A DNA stretch of 64,000 bases from Eshraghiella sp964414835 (GCA_964414835.1 CAYPWY010000009.1:8300-72299); one strand, 5' to 3'. Positions 8,445-16,677 are shown, counted from the stretch's first letter. Program-made: numbers and translations. Notes: generated by a model not told the origin, from the letters alone.

Positions 8445-9284
8445 ATGAAAAAATTTTACATAATAGTCGGAATTATAGCAGGCGTCCTTCTTATAGCAGG
8501 CGGTGCGCTTGTGGGAATCGGCATTGCATCTGGAGCAGACAAAGCATTCAAGCTTTTCGGAAAGATTGATATAAACATTGGAGAGCCTCAGCTGGTGGTT
8601 CAGGATTATAAGGAACTTGATGAATTTGATTCTATCGATGTGGATGTCAATCTTGCAAATGTTGAAATTACGGCATCCGGTGATGACAAATACGGAATCG
8701 AGTACAAAGTATATTCCAACAATGTAAAATGTGAATTTAAAGGCAATAAACTTGTGTTTAAGGAAAAAGGAACATTTGGATTTGATTTTGGATTTTTCGG
8801 AAACATTAAACAGGATACGTATGTTAAAATATATGTACCGGAGAAGGAGCTTCAGTCAATAACCCTGTCTGCAGACATGGGAAGTGTTACAGTCAGCGAT
8901 GTGGTATGTGATTATCTTTCGGCAGAATGTAATATGGGTTCAATGACATTTAATAATATAACAGCTAATGATGTGGAGCTTGATGCCGATATGGGAAGCG
9001 TTGAGCTTACGGGAACTGTTACCGGAATGATTGAAGCAGACCTTGATATGGGAAGCGCTGAGCTTACAGGATATTTTGACTGTGATATGGATATAGACTG
9101 CGGTATGGGAGATATTGATATTATAACATATTATGATGCGTCGTTATACGATTGGTATATAGATTGTGATATGGGCCAATATAATATTAATGAATCAGGA
9201 GGAGAAAAAACAAATTCCCATAATATAATACGGGCAGACTGCGATATGGGAAGCGCTGAAATTACCTTCAAAGATGCGCCATAA
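8445..9284 (+). CDS. DUF4097 beta-solenoid surface protein
   Basis: A 279-residue protein with an N-terminal hydrophobic anchor (about residues 5-28) and a C-terminal DUF4097-type repeat region. The motif [A/C]DMGS or a close variant recurs about every 16-24 residues (DMGSV, NMGSM, DMGSV, DMGSA, GMGDI, DMGQY, DMGSA), the pattern expected of a right-handed beta-solenoid. ATG 8445 follows AAGGAGG at 8430-8436; an in-frame ATG at 8421 lies inside the preceding gene. It is probably exported and cell-surface anchored. Function unknown; by position it is the effector or sensor part of the PadR-HAAS operon. Confidence 0.82.
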   Translation: MKKFYIIVGIIAGVLLIAGGALVGIGIASGADKAFKLFGKIDINIGEPQLVVQDYKELDEFDSIDVDVNLANVEITASGDDKYGIEYKVYSNNVKCEFKGNKLVFKEKGTFGFDFGFFGNIKQDTYVKIYVPEKELQSITLSADMGSVTVSDVVCDYLSAECNMGSMTFNNITANDVELDADMGSVELTGTVTGMIEADLDMGSAELTGYFDCDMDIDCGMGDIDIITYYDASLYDWYIDCDMGQYNINESGGEKTNSHNIIRADCDMGSAEITFKDAP

Positions 9285-9295
9285 TTGATAATTTT

Positions 9296-9357
9296 TTGAC
9301 AATTACAATATTTAGTGTAATTTTACTCTTGCCAACACTATATCTGGATGTTATACT
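9296..9357 (+). promoter_or_regulatory. pflB promoter region with possible operator
   Basis: The better promoter is TTGCCA (9329-9334), 17 bp, TATACT (9352-9357). Upstream lies TTGACA (9296-9301), which could pair with a weak -10, overlapped by an inverted repeat AATTACA-N8-TGTAATT (9301-9307, 9316-9322). The repeat could be an operator for redox or carbon control of pflB; no regulator is assigned. Confidence 0.6.
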
Positions 9358-9404
9358 ATCAAAGCAACAGGACAATAATATACTATTTTAGGAGGACATT
9401 TATA

Positions 9405-11657
9405 ATGCCTGAGAGAAAAGAATGGGAAGGATTTAGTGGGAAAATCTGGAAAGAGGAAATTAATACTCGCGATTTTATCCAGGAGAACTATACACCTTAT
9501 GATGGTAATGAGTCATTTCTTGCAGGACCTACGGAAGCTACCGATAAGCTTTGGGGAAAGCTTCAGGAACTTCAGAAAGAAGAGCGAGCTAAGAATGGCG
9601 TGCTTGATATGGATACGGATATAGTATCTTCTCTTACATCACATGGTGCGGGATATATCTGCGATGAATATAAAGATTTGGAGAAGGTTGTCGGTCTTCA
9701 GACTGACAAGCCTTTAAAGAGGGCGTTTATGCCATACGGCGGTATCAAGATGGCAAAGGAGTCATGCGAGATGTATGGATATACACCGTCAGCAGAGCTT
9801 GACAAAATTTTTAACGTATATCACAAGACTCACAATCAGGCTGTTTTTGATGCGTACACACCTGAGATGCGTAAGGCTCGCAAAAATAAAATAATGACAG
9901 GTCTTCCTGACACATACGGAAGAGGAAGAATCGTAGGCGACTACAGAAGAGTGGCGCTTTACGGTGTTGATTTTCTTATTGAGCAGAAGCAGAAAGACCT
10001 TGACCAGTGCGGCAACGGAACTATGACAGAGAAGGTTATCCGTCTCAGGGAGGAGATTGCAGAGCAGATTAAGGCTCTCAAGGGAATGAAAGAGATGGCT
10101 AAGATTTACGGCTATGATATTTCAGCTCCGGCATCCAATGCAAGAGAGGCGGTACAGTGGCTTTACTTCGGATACCTTGCGGCAATTAAGACACAGAACG
10201 GTGCAGCTATGAGCGTTGGCCGTGTATCTACCTTCCTTGATATATATATCAAGAGAGATATGGATGCAGGTACTCTTACAGAGGCAGAGGCACAGGAGCT
10301 TATTGACCACCTTACAATGAAATGCAGAATGGTTAAATTCGCAAGAATTAAATCATACAATGAGTTGTTTTCAGGCGACCCGGTATGGGCAACTCTTGAG
10401 GTTGCGGGACTTGGTCAGGACGGACGTTCTATGGTAACCAAGACGGACTTCAGATTCCTTCACACACTTGAGAATATGGGACCTTCACCGGAGCCGAACC
10501 TGACAGTGCTTTACTCAAAGAGGCTTCCTGATAACTTTAGAAAATATGCCGCATACATTTCAATCACAACAAGCTCAATCCAGTATGAGAATGATGATGT
10601 TATGAGACCTGTATGGGGTGACGACTATTCAATCTGCTGCTGCGTATCTGCAACACAGACAGGTAAGGAAATGCAGTTCTTCGGAGCAAGAGCCAACCTT
10701 GCAAAATGTCTTAATTATGCAATCAACGGCGGTATTGATATGAAGTCAGGGGATCAGGTAGGCCCTAATTATCAGCCGATTACATCAGAGTATCTTGATT
10801 ATGACGAGGTTATGGCAAAATATGACAAGATGATGGACTGGCTTGCCGGATTGTATGTAAATACATTGAACCTGATACATTATATGCATGACAAGTATTA
10901 CTATGAGGCAGCAGAGATGGCGCTTATTGATACCAATGTAAGACGTACTTTTGCAACAGGTATTGCAGGATTCTCACATGTAGTAGACTCACTCAGTGCT
11001 ATCAAGTATGCCAAGGTTAAAACAATCCGCAATGAAAACGGACTTGTAGTTGACTATCAGGTAGAGGGAGATTTCCCTAAGTACGGTAATGATGATGAAA
11101 GAGCAGATGAGATTGCAGTATGGCTTCTTAAGACATTTATGAAAAAGCTTGAAAAGTTTGAGACATACAGAGATTCAGAGCCTACAACATCAATCCTTAC
11201 AATAACCTCCAACGTTGTTTACGGAAAGGCTACGGGAGCACTTCCTGACGGAAGAAAAGCGGGAGAACCTTTCGCGCCGGGTGCAAACCCAAGCTATGGT
11301 GCCGAGCAGAACGGACTTCTGGCATCACTTAACTCAGTTGCCAAGCTTCCGTATGAGTATGCCCTTGACGGAATTTCAAATACACAGACTATCCATCCGG
11401 ATGCACTTGGACATGATGATGACGAGAGAGTTGCTAATCTTGTCCGCGTAATGGACGGATATTTTGAGCAGGGCGCTCATCACCTTAATGTGAATGTATT
11501 CGGAACTGACAAGCTTATCGATGCCATGGAGCATCCTGAGAAAGAGGAATACGCTAACTTTACAATCCGTGTATCGGGATATGCGGTTAAGTTCATTGAC
11601 CTGACAAGAGAGCAGCAGTTGGATGTTATCGCAAGAACCTGCCATGGAGCACTTTAA
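9405..11657 (+). CDS. pflB: Formate C-acetyltransferase (pyruvate formate-lyase)
   Basis: Converts pyruvate and CoA to acetyl-CoA and formate, the main anaerobic pyruvate route in this fermentative lineage. The 750-residue length is typical. The catalytic cysteine pair lies in SICCCVSATQ (three consecutive Cys, with the conserved pair followed by VS), and the glycyl radical site is RVSGYAVKF near the C-terminus. TTAGGAGG precedes ATG 9405. Its activating enzyme gene follows after a 290-nt spacer carrying tandem repeats, the usual pflB-pflA order. Confidence 0.97.
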   Translation: MPERKEWEGFSGKIWKEEINTRDFIQENYTPYDGNESFLAGPTEATDKLWGKLQELQKEERAKNGVLDMDTDIVSSLTSHGAGYICDEYKDLEKVVGLQTDKPLKRAFMPYGGIKMAKESCEMYGYTPSAELDKIFNVYHKTHNQAVFDAYTPEMRKARKNKIMTGLPDTYGRGRIVGDYRRVALYGVDFLIEQKQKDLDQCGNGTMTEKVIRLREEIAEQIKALKGMKEMAKIYGYDISAPASNAREAVQWLYFGYLAAIKTQNGAAMSVGRVSTFLDIYIKRDMDAGTLTEAEAQELIDHLTMKCRMVKFARIKSYNELFSGDPVWATLEVAGLGQDGRSMVTKTDFRFLHTLENMGPSPEPNLTVLYSKRLPDNFRKYAAYISITTSSIQYENDDVMRPVWGDDYSICCCVSATQTGKEMQFFGARANLAKCLNYAINGGIDMKSGDQVGPNYQPITSEYLDYDEVMAKYDKMMDWLAGLYVNTLNLIHYMHDKYYYEAAEMALIDTNVRRTFATGIAGFSHVVDSLSAIKYAKVKTIRNENGLVVDYQVEGDFPKYGNDDERADEIAVWLLKTFMKKLEKFETYRDSEPTTSILTITSNVVYGKATGALPDGRKAGEPFAPGANPSYGAEQNGLLASLNSVAKLPYEYALDGISNTQTIHPDALGHDDDERVANLVRVMDGYFEQGAHHLNVNVFGTDKLIDAMEHPEKEEYANFTIRVSGYAVKFIDLTREQQLDVIARTCHGAL

Positions 11658-11746
11658 GATAAAACATTAACGGAAAGTTGTTATGGGCGGATGTGGAAAC
11701 ATATCCGCCTATTGCTTTCATATTGCTTTCATTCCGTATACCCCAT

Positions 11747-11912
11747 AAAACGACCGCTGTGTTAAAAACAGCAGAAGCCGGAGTTGAGCCGGAGGCAGCA
11801 TATTTATATAAAACGAACGCTGCGTTAAAACAGCAGAAGCCGGAGTTGAGCCGGAGGCGGCATATTTTATATAAAACGCCTATTGTGTCAAAAGGCGCAG
11901 CCGGCTTAGATA
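11747..11912 (+). repeat. 63-nt tandem repeats in the pflB-pflA spacer
   Basis: Two close copies of a 63-nt unit start at 11747 and 11810, and a degenerate third begins at 11873. Each unit can form small hairpins, for example GCTGTGTTAAAAACAGC and CCGGAGTTGAGCCGG. The rest of the 290-nt spacer holds only the pflA ribosome binding site. The copies are frame-shifted relative to one another by small indels, arguing against coding. A role in mRNA processing or stability between pflB and pflA is possible but unproven. Confidence 0.85.
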
Positions 11913-11947
11913 AAAGTAAAAACTACTTATATGCAGGAGGCGGAAAT

Positions 11948-12685
11948 ATGACAGGATATGTACATTCTATAGAAACGTTTGGCTCGGTTGACGGACCGGG
12001 AATAAGATTTGTGGCTTTTCTTACGGGCTGTAATATGCGCTGCCAGTTCTGCCACAATCCCGATACATGGGAGCTTTCAAAGGGAACGGAGTATACGGCG
12101 GATGACCTTCTGAAAAAAGCGCTTAGATATAGAACCTATTGGGGTGAGGAAGGCGGAATAACAGTAAGCGGCGGAGAACCTCTTTTGCAGATGGATTTTA
12201 TTATTGAACTTTTCAGGAAAGCAAAAGAGCATGGAATAAATACCTGCCTTGATACCAGCGGTCAGCCATTTGGAAGAGAAGAACCATTCTTCTCAAAATT
12301 TAAAGAGCTTATGCAGTATACCGACCTTGTAATGCTTGACATCAAAAACATTGATGATGACAAACATCGTATTTTGACAGGGCACTCCAATGAAAATATT
12401 CTGGACTGCGCCAAATATCTGGACGAGACAGGCAAAGCTGTATGGATAAGGCATGTGCTGGTCAGCGGAGGAGAGGGGGCAAGCGATGATGACGGACAGC
12501 TTGAGAGGCTTGCTGAATTTCTTAAAACACTGCACAATATTAAAAAAATCGAAGTTCTCCCATATCATGTGTTCGGTGTTCACAAATGGGAGCTGCTTGG
12601 AATCCCGTATCCGTTGGAAGGCGTTGAACCGCCAAGCAAAGAACGCATTGAGAATGCCAACAGAATACTGGGTACGGCAATGTAA
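11948..12685 (+). CDS. pflA: Pyruvate formate-lyase activating enzyme (radical SAM)
   Basis: Generates the glycyl radical on PflB using S-adenosylmethionine and a [4Fe-4S] cluster. The 245-residue protein begins MTGYVHSIETFGSVDGPGI and has the radical-SAM cysteines in CNMRCQFCHNPDTW (CxxxCxxC) and the SAM-binding TVSGGEP. ATG 11948 follows GCAGGAGG; the open frame upstream to 11678 is built of the spacer repeats and would add 90 non-homologous residues, so it is excluded. The gene ends at a hairpin terminator. Confidence 0.95.
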   Translation: MTGYVHSIETFGSVDGPGIRFVAFLTGCNMRCQFCHNPDTWELSKGTEYTADDLLKKALRYRTYWGEEGGITVSGGEPLLQMDFIIELFRKAKEHGINTCLDTSGQPFGREEPFFSKFKELMQYTDLVMLDIKNIDDDKHRILTGHSNENILDCAKYLDETGKAVWIRHVLVSGGEGASDDDGQLERLAEFLKTLHNIKKIEVLPYHVFGVHKWELLGIPYPLEGVEPPSKERIENANRILGTAM

Positions 12686-12693
12686 ACCAATAA

Positions 12694-12722
12694 AATTCCC
12701 GTTCATTAAAAGAACGGGAATT
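12694..12722. terminator. Bidirectional terminator between pflA and the DtxR-family gene
   Basis: An 11-bp stem AATTCCCGTTC/GAACGGGAATT (12694-12704, 12712-12722) with a 7-nt loop. It overlaps the stop codon of the minus-strand repressor gene and has a better U tract in that direction. Confidence 0.8.
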
Positions 12723-13089
12723 ATTTGCTTTTATTTACGAAATCTTTGATAGCGTTAAAGCTCTGTGCACTTAACACATGCTCAATCTTACAGGCGTCAT
12801 CACATGCAGTTTCCCTGTCAACGCCAAGACTTTCAAGCCATGAAGAAAAAAACTCGTGGCGTTCAAGAGTTCTTTCGGCAATATTGCGTCCGCTGTCGGT
12901 AAGATATATAAAACCGGCATCAGTCATGGTTATATATTTTTTTTCTTTAAGATTTTTCATGGCAATGCTTATACTTGATTTTTTGAATCCCAGTTCATTG
13001 GCAACATCCACTGAACGGACTACCGGAAGCTTGGAGCTAAGCATAAGAATTGCCTCAAGGTAATTTTCTGTTGATTCATTCGGTGCCAT
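12721..13089 (-). CDS. DtxR/MntR family metal-dependent repressor, probable iron sensor
   Basis: A 122-residue, two-domain DtxR-family protein: winged helix (VRSVDVANELGFKKSSISIAMKNLK) and metal-binding/dimerisation helices (ERHEFFSSWLESLGV, ACKIEHVLS); no SH3 domain. Aligned from memory with B. subtilis MntR, ligands E11, H77, E102 and H103 are conserved, but D8 is Asn and E99 is Cys. The Cys equals Cys102 of DtxR, an iron sensor, so Fe2+ rather than Mn2+ is suggested. It is divergent from feoA, and AGTTAG-N6-CTAACT-type inverted repeats occur at feoA, feoB, DUF3793-flavodoxin and a FeoB-associated gene. AAAGG lies before its ATG. Confidence 0.88.
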   Translation of the reverse strand: MAPNESTENYLEAILMLSSKLPVVRSVDVANELGFKKSSISIAMKNLKEKKYITMTDAGFIYLTDSGRNIAERTLERHEFFSSWLESLGVDRETACDDACKIEHVLSAQSFNAIKDFVNKSK

Positions 13090-13136
13090 AATAACGCCTT
13101 TCTTCTAATATTCGGATATTTGTATAATGTAACTAT

Positions 13137-13165
13137 ATTTTAGCATATAATATGAGGTTTTTCAA
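13137..13165 (-). promoter_or_regulatory. Promoter of the DtxR-family gene
   Basis: On the minus strand TTGAAA (13165-13160), 17 bp, TAAAAT (13142-13137). No AGTTAG-type repeat overlaps it; the nearest one, on the feoA side, is about 46 bp away. Confidence 0.55.
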
Positions 13166-13196
13166 ATTTTTAATAGGTCAAAAATGAAAAAAGTTA

Positions 13197-13232
13197 TTGA
13201 CAACTAATGCAAGTTAGAATATACTAACTTAC
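13197..13232 (+). promoter_or_regulatory. feoA promoter overlapped by DtxR-type operator (site A)
   Basis: TTGACA (13197-13202), exactly 17 bp, TATACT (13220-13225): a near-consensus promoter. The perfect inverted repeat AAGTTAG-N6-CTAACTT (13211-13217, 13224-13230) covers the -10, so binding would block RNA polymerase. Related repeats occur at 14138, 22734 and 38271. Confidence 0.88.
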
Positions 13233-13275
13233 GTAAAAGCCATAATTTATGAATTTATTTTACATGGAGGATGAG

Positions 13276-13488
13276 ATGATGCCTTTATCAATGGCTAAAG
13301 CAGGAGAAGAAAATATTATCCTGAAGGTTGGCGGCAAAGAAGATACAAGAAGATTTCTTGAAAGTCTGGGCTTTGTTCCGGGCGGCAGTGTTACTGTGGT
13401 ATCGGAAATGGGAGGAAATCTTATTGTCAATGTGAAGGACTCGCGTATCGCAATAGGACGCGACATGGCAAACAAAATTATGGTTTGA
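13276..13488 (+). CDS. feoA: FeoA family ferrous iron transport protein (first copy)
   Basis: A 70-residue SH3-like FeoA protein beginning MMPLSMAKAGEEN, with the typical FLESLGFVPGGSVTVVSEMGG and a C-terminal IGRDMANKIMV. FeoA is a small cytosolic partner needed for FeoB-driven Fe2+ uptake. GGAGG at 13266-13270 favours ATG 13276 or 13279 over the upstream in-frame ATGs at 13249 and 13264. It is first in the feoA-feoA-feoB cluster behind the metal-regulated promoter. Immediately after its stop codon a 53-nt tandem repeat array begins. Confidence 0.9.
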   Translation: MMPLSMAKAGEENIILKVGGKEDTRRFLESLGFVPGGSVTVVSEMGGNLIVNVKDSRIAIGRDMANKIMV

Positions 13489-13490
13489 AA

Positions 13491-13870
13491 GACCTGAGGA
13501 GGGGCCCAACGAAGTTGGGAAGNNNNNNNNNNNNNNNNNNNNNNNNNNNNNNNNNNNNNNNNNNNNNNNNNNNNNNNNNNNNNNNNNNNNNNNNNNNNNN
13601 NNNNNNNNNNNNNNNNNNNNNNAGTCCTGAGGTCACAAGAAAAGACCTGAGGAGGGGCCCAACGAAGTTGGGAAGAGCCCTGAGGTCACAAGGAAAGACC
13701 TGAGGAGGGGCCCAACGAAGTTGGGAAGAGTCCTGAGGTCACAAGAAAAGACCTGAGGAGGGGCCCAACGAAGTTGGGAAGAGTCCTGAGGTCACAAAGA
13801 AAGACCTGAGGAGGGGCCCAACGAAGTTGGGAAGAGCCCTGAGGTCAATAAACTTGGGAAAAATCCTGAG
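13491..13870 (+). repeat. 53-nt tandem repeat array between the two feoA genes, interrupted by a gap
   Basis: Units starting GACCTGAGGAGGGG begin at 13491 and, after the gap, at 13644, 13697, 13750 and 13803, an exact 53-nt period with few substitutions; a decayed partial copy ends near 13870. Each unit contains the hairpin CCCAAC-GAA-GTTGGG, a GACCT...AGGTC pairing at its edges and an SD-like GAGGAGGGG. Since 53 is not a multiple of 3, the array is not coding. It lies in the transcript between feoA copies. The true copy number is unknown because the array is broken by Ns. Confidence 0.95.
13523..13622. other. Assembly gap (100 Ns)
   Basis: Exactly 100 Ns inside the tandem repeat array. A round number within a short-period repeat indicates a scaffold gap of unknown length caused by repeat collapse. 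Confidence 0.99.
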
Positions 13871-13902
13871 TCATATGGTAACATAACAGGAAGGAGTAAG
13901 GA

Positions 13903-14124
13903 ATGAAAACATTGAGAGACACAGCCTGCGGTCAGACTGTCAAAGTTACAAAATTATCCGGTGAAGGCCCTGTCAAAAGACGCATTATGGACATGGGAAT
14001 CACAAAAGGTGAGGAAATTTATGTAAGAAAAGTTGCACCTTTGGGAGACCCGATTGAAGTAACTGTAAGAGGATACGAGCTTTCTCTGCGTAAAGCTGAC
14101 GCTGAGATGATTGAAGTGGAATAA
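13903..14124 (+). CDS. feoA: FeoA family ferrous iron transport protein (second copy)
   Basis: A 73-residue FeoA protein (VTKLSGEGPVKRRIMDMGITKGEEIYVRKVAPLGDPIEVTVRGYELSLRK split across the fold) resembling the canonical FeoA more closely than the upstream copy, with the GDPIEV and YELSLRK segments common in this family. GGAAGGAG precedes ATG 13903. The two copies are dissimilar, so they are not a recent duplication; they may act together on FeoB or as separate N- and C-type subunits. Confidence 0.93.
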   Translation: MKTLRDTACGQTVKVTKLSGEGPVKRRIMDMGITKGEEIYVRKVAPLGDPIEVTVRGYELSLRKADAEMIEVE

Positions 14125-14137
14125 TTTTTGTACATAA

Positions 14138-14153
14138 GTTAGTTTAGACTAAC
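14138..14153 (+). promoter_or_regulatory. DtxR-type inverted repeat upstream of feoB (site B)
   Basis: GTTAG-N6-CTAAC (14138-14142, 14149-14153) in the 128-nt feoA-feoB spacer has the same half-site and 6-nt spacing as site A. No strong promoter overlaps it; it could control an internal promoter or act as a roadblock. The remaining spacer can fold through CTGCC (about 14179) and GGGCAG (about 14221) but matches no RNA family I recognise. Confidence 0.6.
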
Positions 14154-14252
14154 ACAGGATGGTTAATCTGAATGAATACTGCCGCATGAGGAACTCCGTA
14201 TGGTGATGAATCAGACGGATGGGCAGTAATGATATAAGAAAGGAAAATTAAA

Positions 14253-16667
14253 ATGGCTATTAAGATTGCATTAGCAGGTAACCCAAACTGCGGTAAGACA
14301 ACGCTTTTTAATGCGCTTACGGGTTCAAATCAGTTTGTGGGAAACTGGCCTGGAGTTACTGTAGAGAAAAAGGAAGGTAAGCTTAAAGGAAACAAGAATG
14401 TTGCTATTATGGACTTGCCGGGTATTTACTCACTTTCTCCTTATACACTTGAGGAGGTTGTGGCAAGAAATTACCTTATTAACGAGAAACCGGATGCCAT
14501 ACTCAATATTGTAGACGGAACCAACCTTGAAAGAAATCTTTATCTCACCACACAGATTATGGAGCTTGGAATCCCTGTTGTGGTAGCGGTAAATATGCAG
14601 GATATTTTGGAGAAAACAGGACAGAAGGTTCACCTTGACAAACTCAGTGAAAAGCTGGGATGCCCTGTTGTATCTATATCGGCACTTAAGGGAACAGGCG
14701 TTAAGGAAGCTGCACAGGCAGCAGTAAAGGCAGCAGAGGCAAAAGAAATCAGCAAATATGCTCATGAATTTGCAGAGAACGTCGAATCGGTAATAGGTGC
14801 TGTTGAAGAAAAATTAGGTTCACAGGTACCACAGGAGCAGAAAAGATTTTTCGCAGTCAAGCTTCTTGAAAAGGATGATAAGATATCAGAGCAGCTTGAG
14901 GTTGTTCCTGATGTAACTGCTGAAATCAAAGCATTGGAAGAAGCATTTGATGATGATACGGAAAGCATCATCACCAATGAGAGATATAATTACATATCTT
15001 CCATTATTGCAGAGTGCAGTACAAAGAGCAAAGAAAAGAAACTTACAATTTCAGATAAGATTGACAAAGTAGTAACAAACAGAATTGCTGCACTTCCTAT
15101 TTTCGCAGTGATTATGTTTATTGTATATTATGTATCTGTAACAACTATAGGAACATTTGCAACAGACTGGGCTAACGACGGAGTATTTGGCGATGGCTGG
15201 CACCTTTTCGGTATCGGAACCTCCAAGTATGAAGAGGCTGTAGACGAGTATGCTGAAGCCAATGTGTTCACAGATGAGCTTGCAGCAGTTGTGGATGAAG
15301 CAGTTAAGGCAGAGGTTATCGGCGCCGAAGATTTGCAGGGGGCTATTGAAGACGGTGACTTCGGAGCATTTGAAGAGGCTTATGGTTCATATGCCGATGC
15401 ATTTGCTGAGGCTGAGTTTGATTTGGATGCAGTTTTGCCGCTTGATAAAGAAGGCGAATTTGCAGACGCACCGGACCCGGCAGATTATGGCGTGTGGGTA
15501 CCGGGAATACCTGTACTTGTGGAAAATCTTCTTGAAAAAGTAAATTGTGCCGAGTGGCTTAGCAGTCTTATATTAGACGGAATTGTTGCCGGCGTCGGAG
15601 CAGTTTTGGGATTCGTTCCTCAGATGATTGTATTGTTTATATTCCTTGCGTTCCTTGAGAGCTGCGGATATATGGCGAGAGTTGCATTCGTTATGGATAG
15701 AATTTTCCGTAAATTCGGTCTTTCGGGTAAATCATTCATTCCTATGCTTATAGGTTCGGGCTGCGGTGTTCCGGGCATTATGGCATCAAGAACAATTGAA
15801 AATGACCGTGACCGTAAAATGACTATTATGACAACAACATTTATACCATGCGGAGCTAAGCTTCCTATTATAGCACTCATTGCAACATCCCTTTTCGGAG
15901 GCAATGGTTTTGTAGCCGTAAGTGCTTACTTTATAGGTGTGGCAGCAATCGTAATTTCAGGTATTATGCTTAAGAAAACAAAGATGTTCGCAGGAGACCC
16001 GGCACCGTTTGTTATGGAGCTTCCTGCATACCACCTGCCGACAGTAGGCAATGTGCTTCGTTCAATGTGGGAGCGTGGCTGGTCATTCATCAAGAAAGCC
16101 GGAACAATCATACTCCTTTCATCAATCGTTATCTGGGCAGGTTCATGCTTCGGTAATGTTGACGGACATTTCGGATTCAGTCTTGACATTGAGCTGGCAG
16201 ACAGTGTCCTCGGATACATAGGAAACGGAATCAAATGGATATTTGCACCTTTAGGATTCGATGACGCAACAGCGACAGTTGCAACTATAATGGGTCTTGT
16301 TGCCAAGGAAGAAGTAGTCGGTGTATTCGGTGTACTTGATTTCGTAAGCATGACAAAGCTTGCTGCATACTCATTCCTTATATTCAACCTTCTCTGCGCA
16401 CCTTGCTTTGCCGCTATGGGTGCTATCAAGAGAGAGATGAACAGTGCAAAATGGACATGGTTTGCAATCGGATATGAGTGCCTGTTTGCATATGCCATAG
16501 CACTTATTGTATTCCAGTTCGGAAGCCTGTTCACAGGAAACGGAAATGTAATCGGAACAATCGCAGCGGTTATCGTACTTTTATTCTTACTTTATATGCT
16601 TTTCAGACCATATAAGGAAAGCAATACCTTAAAGGTAAAAGTTAAGACAAAGAAAGCAACATCATAA
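14253..16667 (+). CDS. feoB: Ferrous iron transporter FeoB
   Basis: The membrane Fe2+ permease. It has an N-terminal G domain with G1 GNPNCGKTT (residues 8-16), the switch region GNWPGVTVEKKEG, G3 DLPGIY and G4-like NMQD; a helical GDI domain (about 165-270); and a membrane domain with two Gate motifs (FIPMLIGSGCGVPGIMASR and AKEEVVGVFGVL). The 804 residues exceed the common 650-780, partly because of an acidic Ala/Glu/Asp-rich insertion of about 85 residues (about 323-409) after the first membrane helix, predicted outside the membrane. AAAGGA precedes ATG 14253. It follows the two feoA genes and ends at a terminator. Confidence 0.96.
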   Translation: MAIKIALAGNPNCGKTTLFNALTGSNQFVGNWPGVTVEKKEGKLKGNKNVAIMDLPGIYSLSPYTLEEVVARNYLINEKPDAILNIVDGTNLERNLYLTTQIMELGIPVVVAVNMQDILEKTGQKVHLDKLSEKLGCPVVSISALKGTGVKEAAQAAVKAAEAKEISKYAHEFAENVESVIGAVEEKLGSQVPQEQKRFFAVKLLEKDDKISEQLEVVPDVTAEIKALEEAFDDDTESIITNERYNYISSIIAECSTKSKEKKLTISDKIDKVVTNRIAALPIFAVIMFIVYYVSVTTIGTFATDWANDGVFGDGWHLFGIGTSKYEEAVDEYAEANVFTDELAAVVDEAVKAEVIGAEDLQGAIEDGDFGAFEEAYGSYADAFAEAEFDLDAVLPLDKEGEFADAPDPADYGVWVPGIPVLVENLLEKVNCAEWLSSLILDGIVAGVGAVLGFVPQMIVLFIFLAFLESCGYMARVAFVMDRIFRKFGLSGKSFIPMLIGSGCGVPGIMASRTIENDRDRKMTIMTTTFIPCGAKLPIIALIATSLFGGNGFVAVSAYFIGVAAIVISGIMLKKTKMFAGDPAPFVMELPAYHLPTVGNVLRSMWERGWSFIKKAGTIILLSSIVIWAGSCFGNVDGHFGFSLDIELADSVLGYIGNGIKWIFAPLGFDDATATVATIMGLVAKEEVVGVFGVLDFVSMTKLAAYSFLIFNLLCAPCFAAMGAIKREMNSAKWTWFAIGYECLFAYAIALIVFQFGSLFTGNGNVIGTIAAVIVLLFLLYMLFRPYKESNTLKVKVKTKKATS

Positions 16668-16677
16668 TAGATTGCCC

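Noticed and set aside
11678..11947. A 90-residue N-terminal extension of PflA
   Set aside because: It is made of the tandem repeats, lacks homology to PFL activases, and the ATG at 11948 has an ideal ribosome binding site.
13485..13703. Open frame spanning the N gap
   Set aside because: It is mostly Ns plus non-coding 53-nt repeats whose period breaks frame.
13491..13870. CRISPR array
   Set aside because: The units are identical along their whole length, with no unique spacers and no cas genes.
15926..16534. 202-residue antisense frame within feoB
   Set aside because: Shadow of the membrane-domain codons of feoB.
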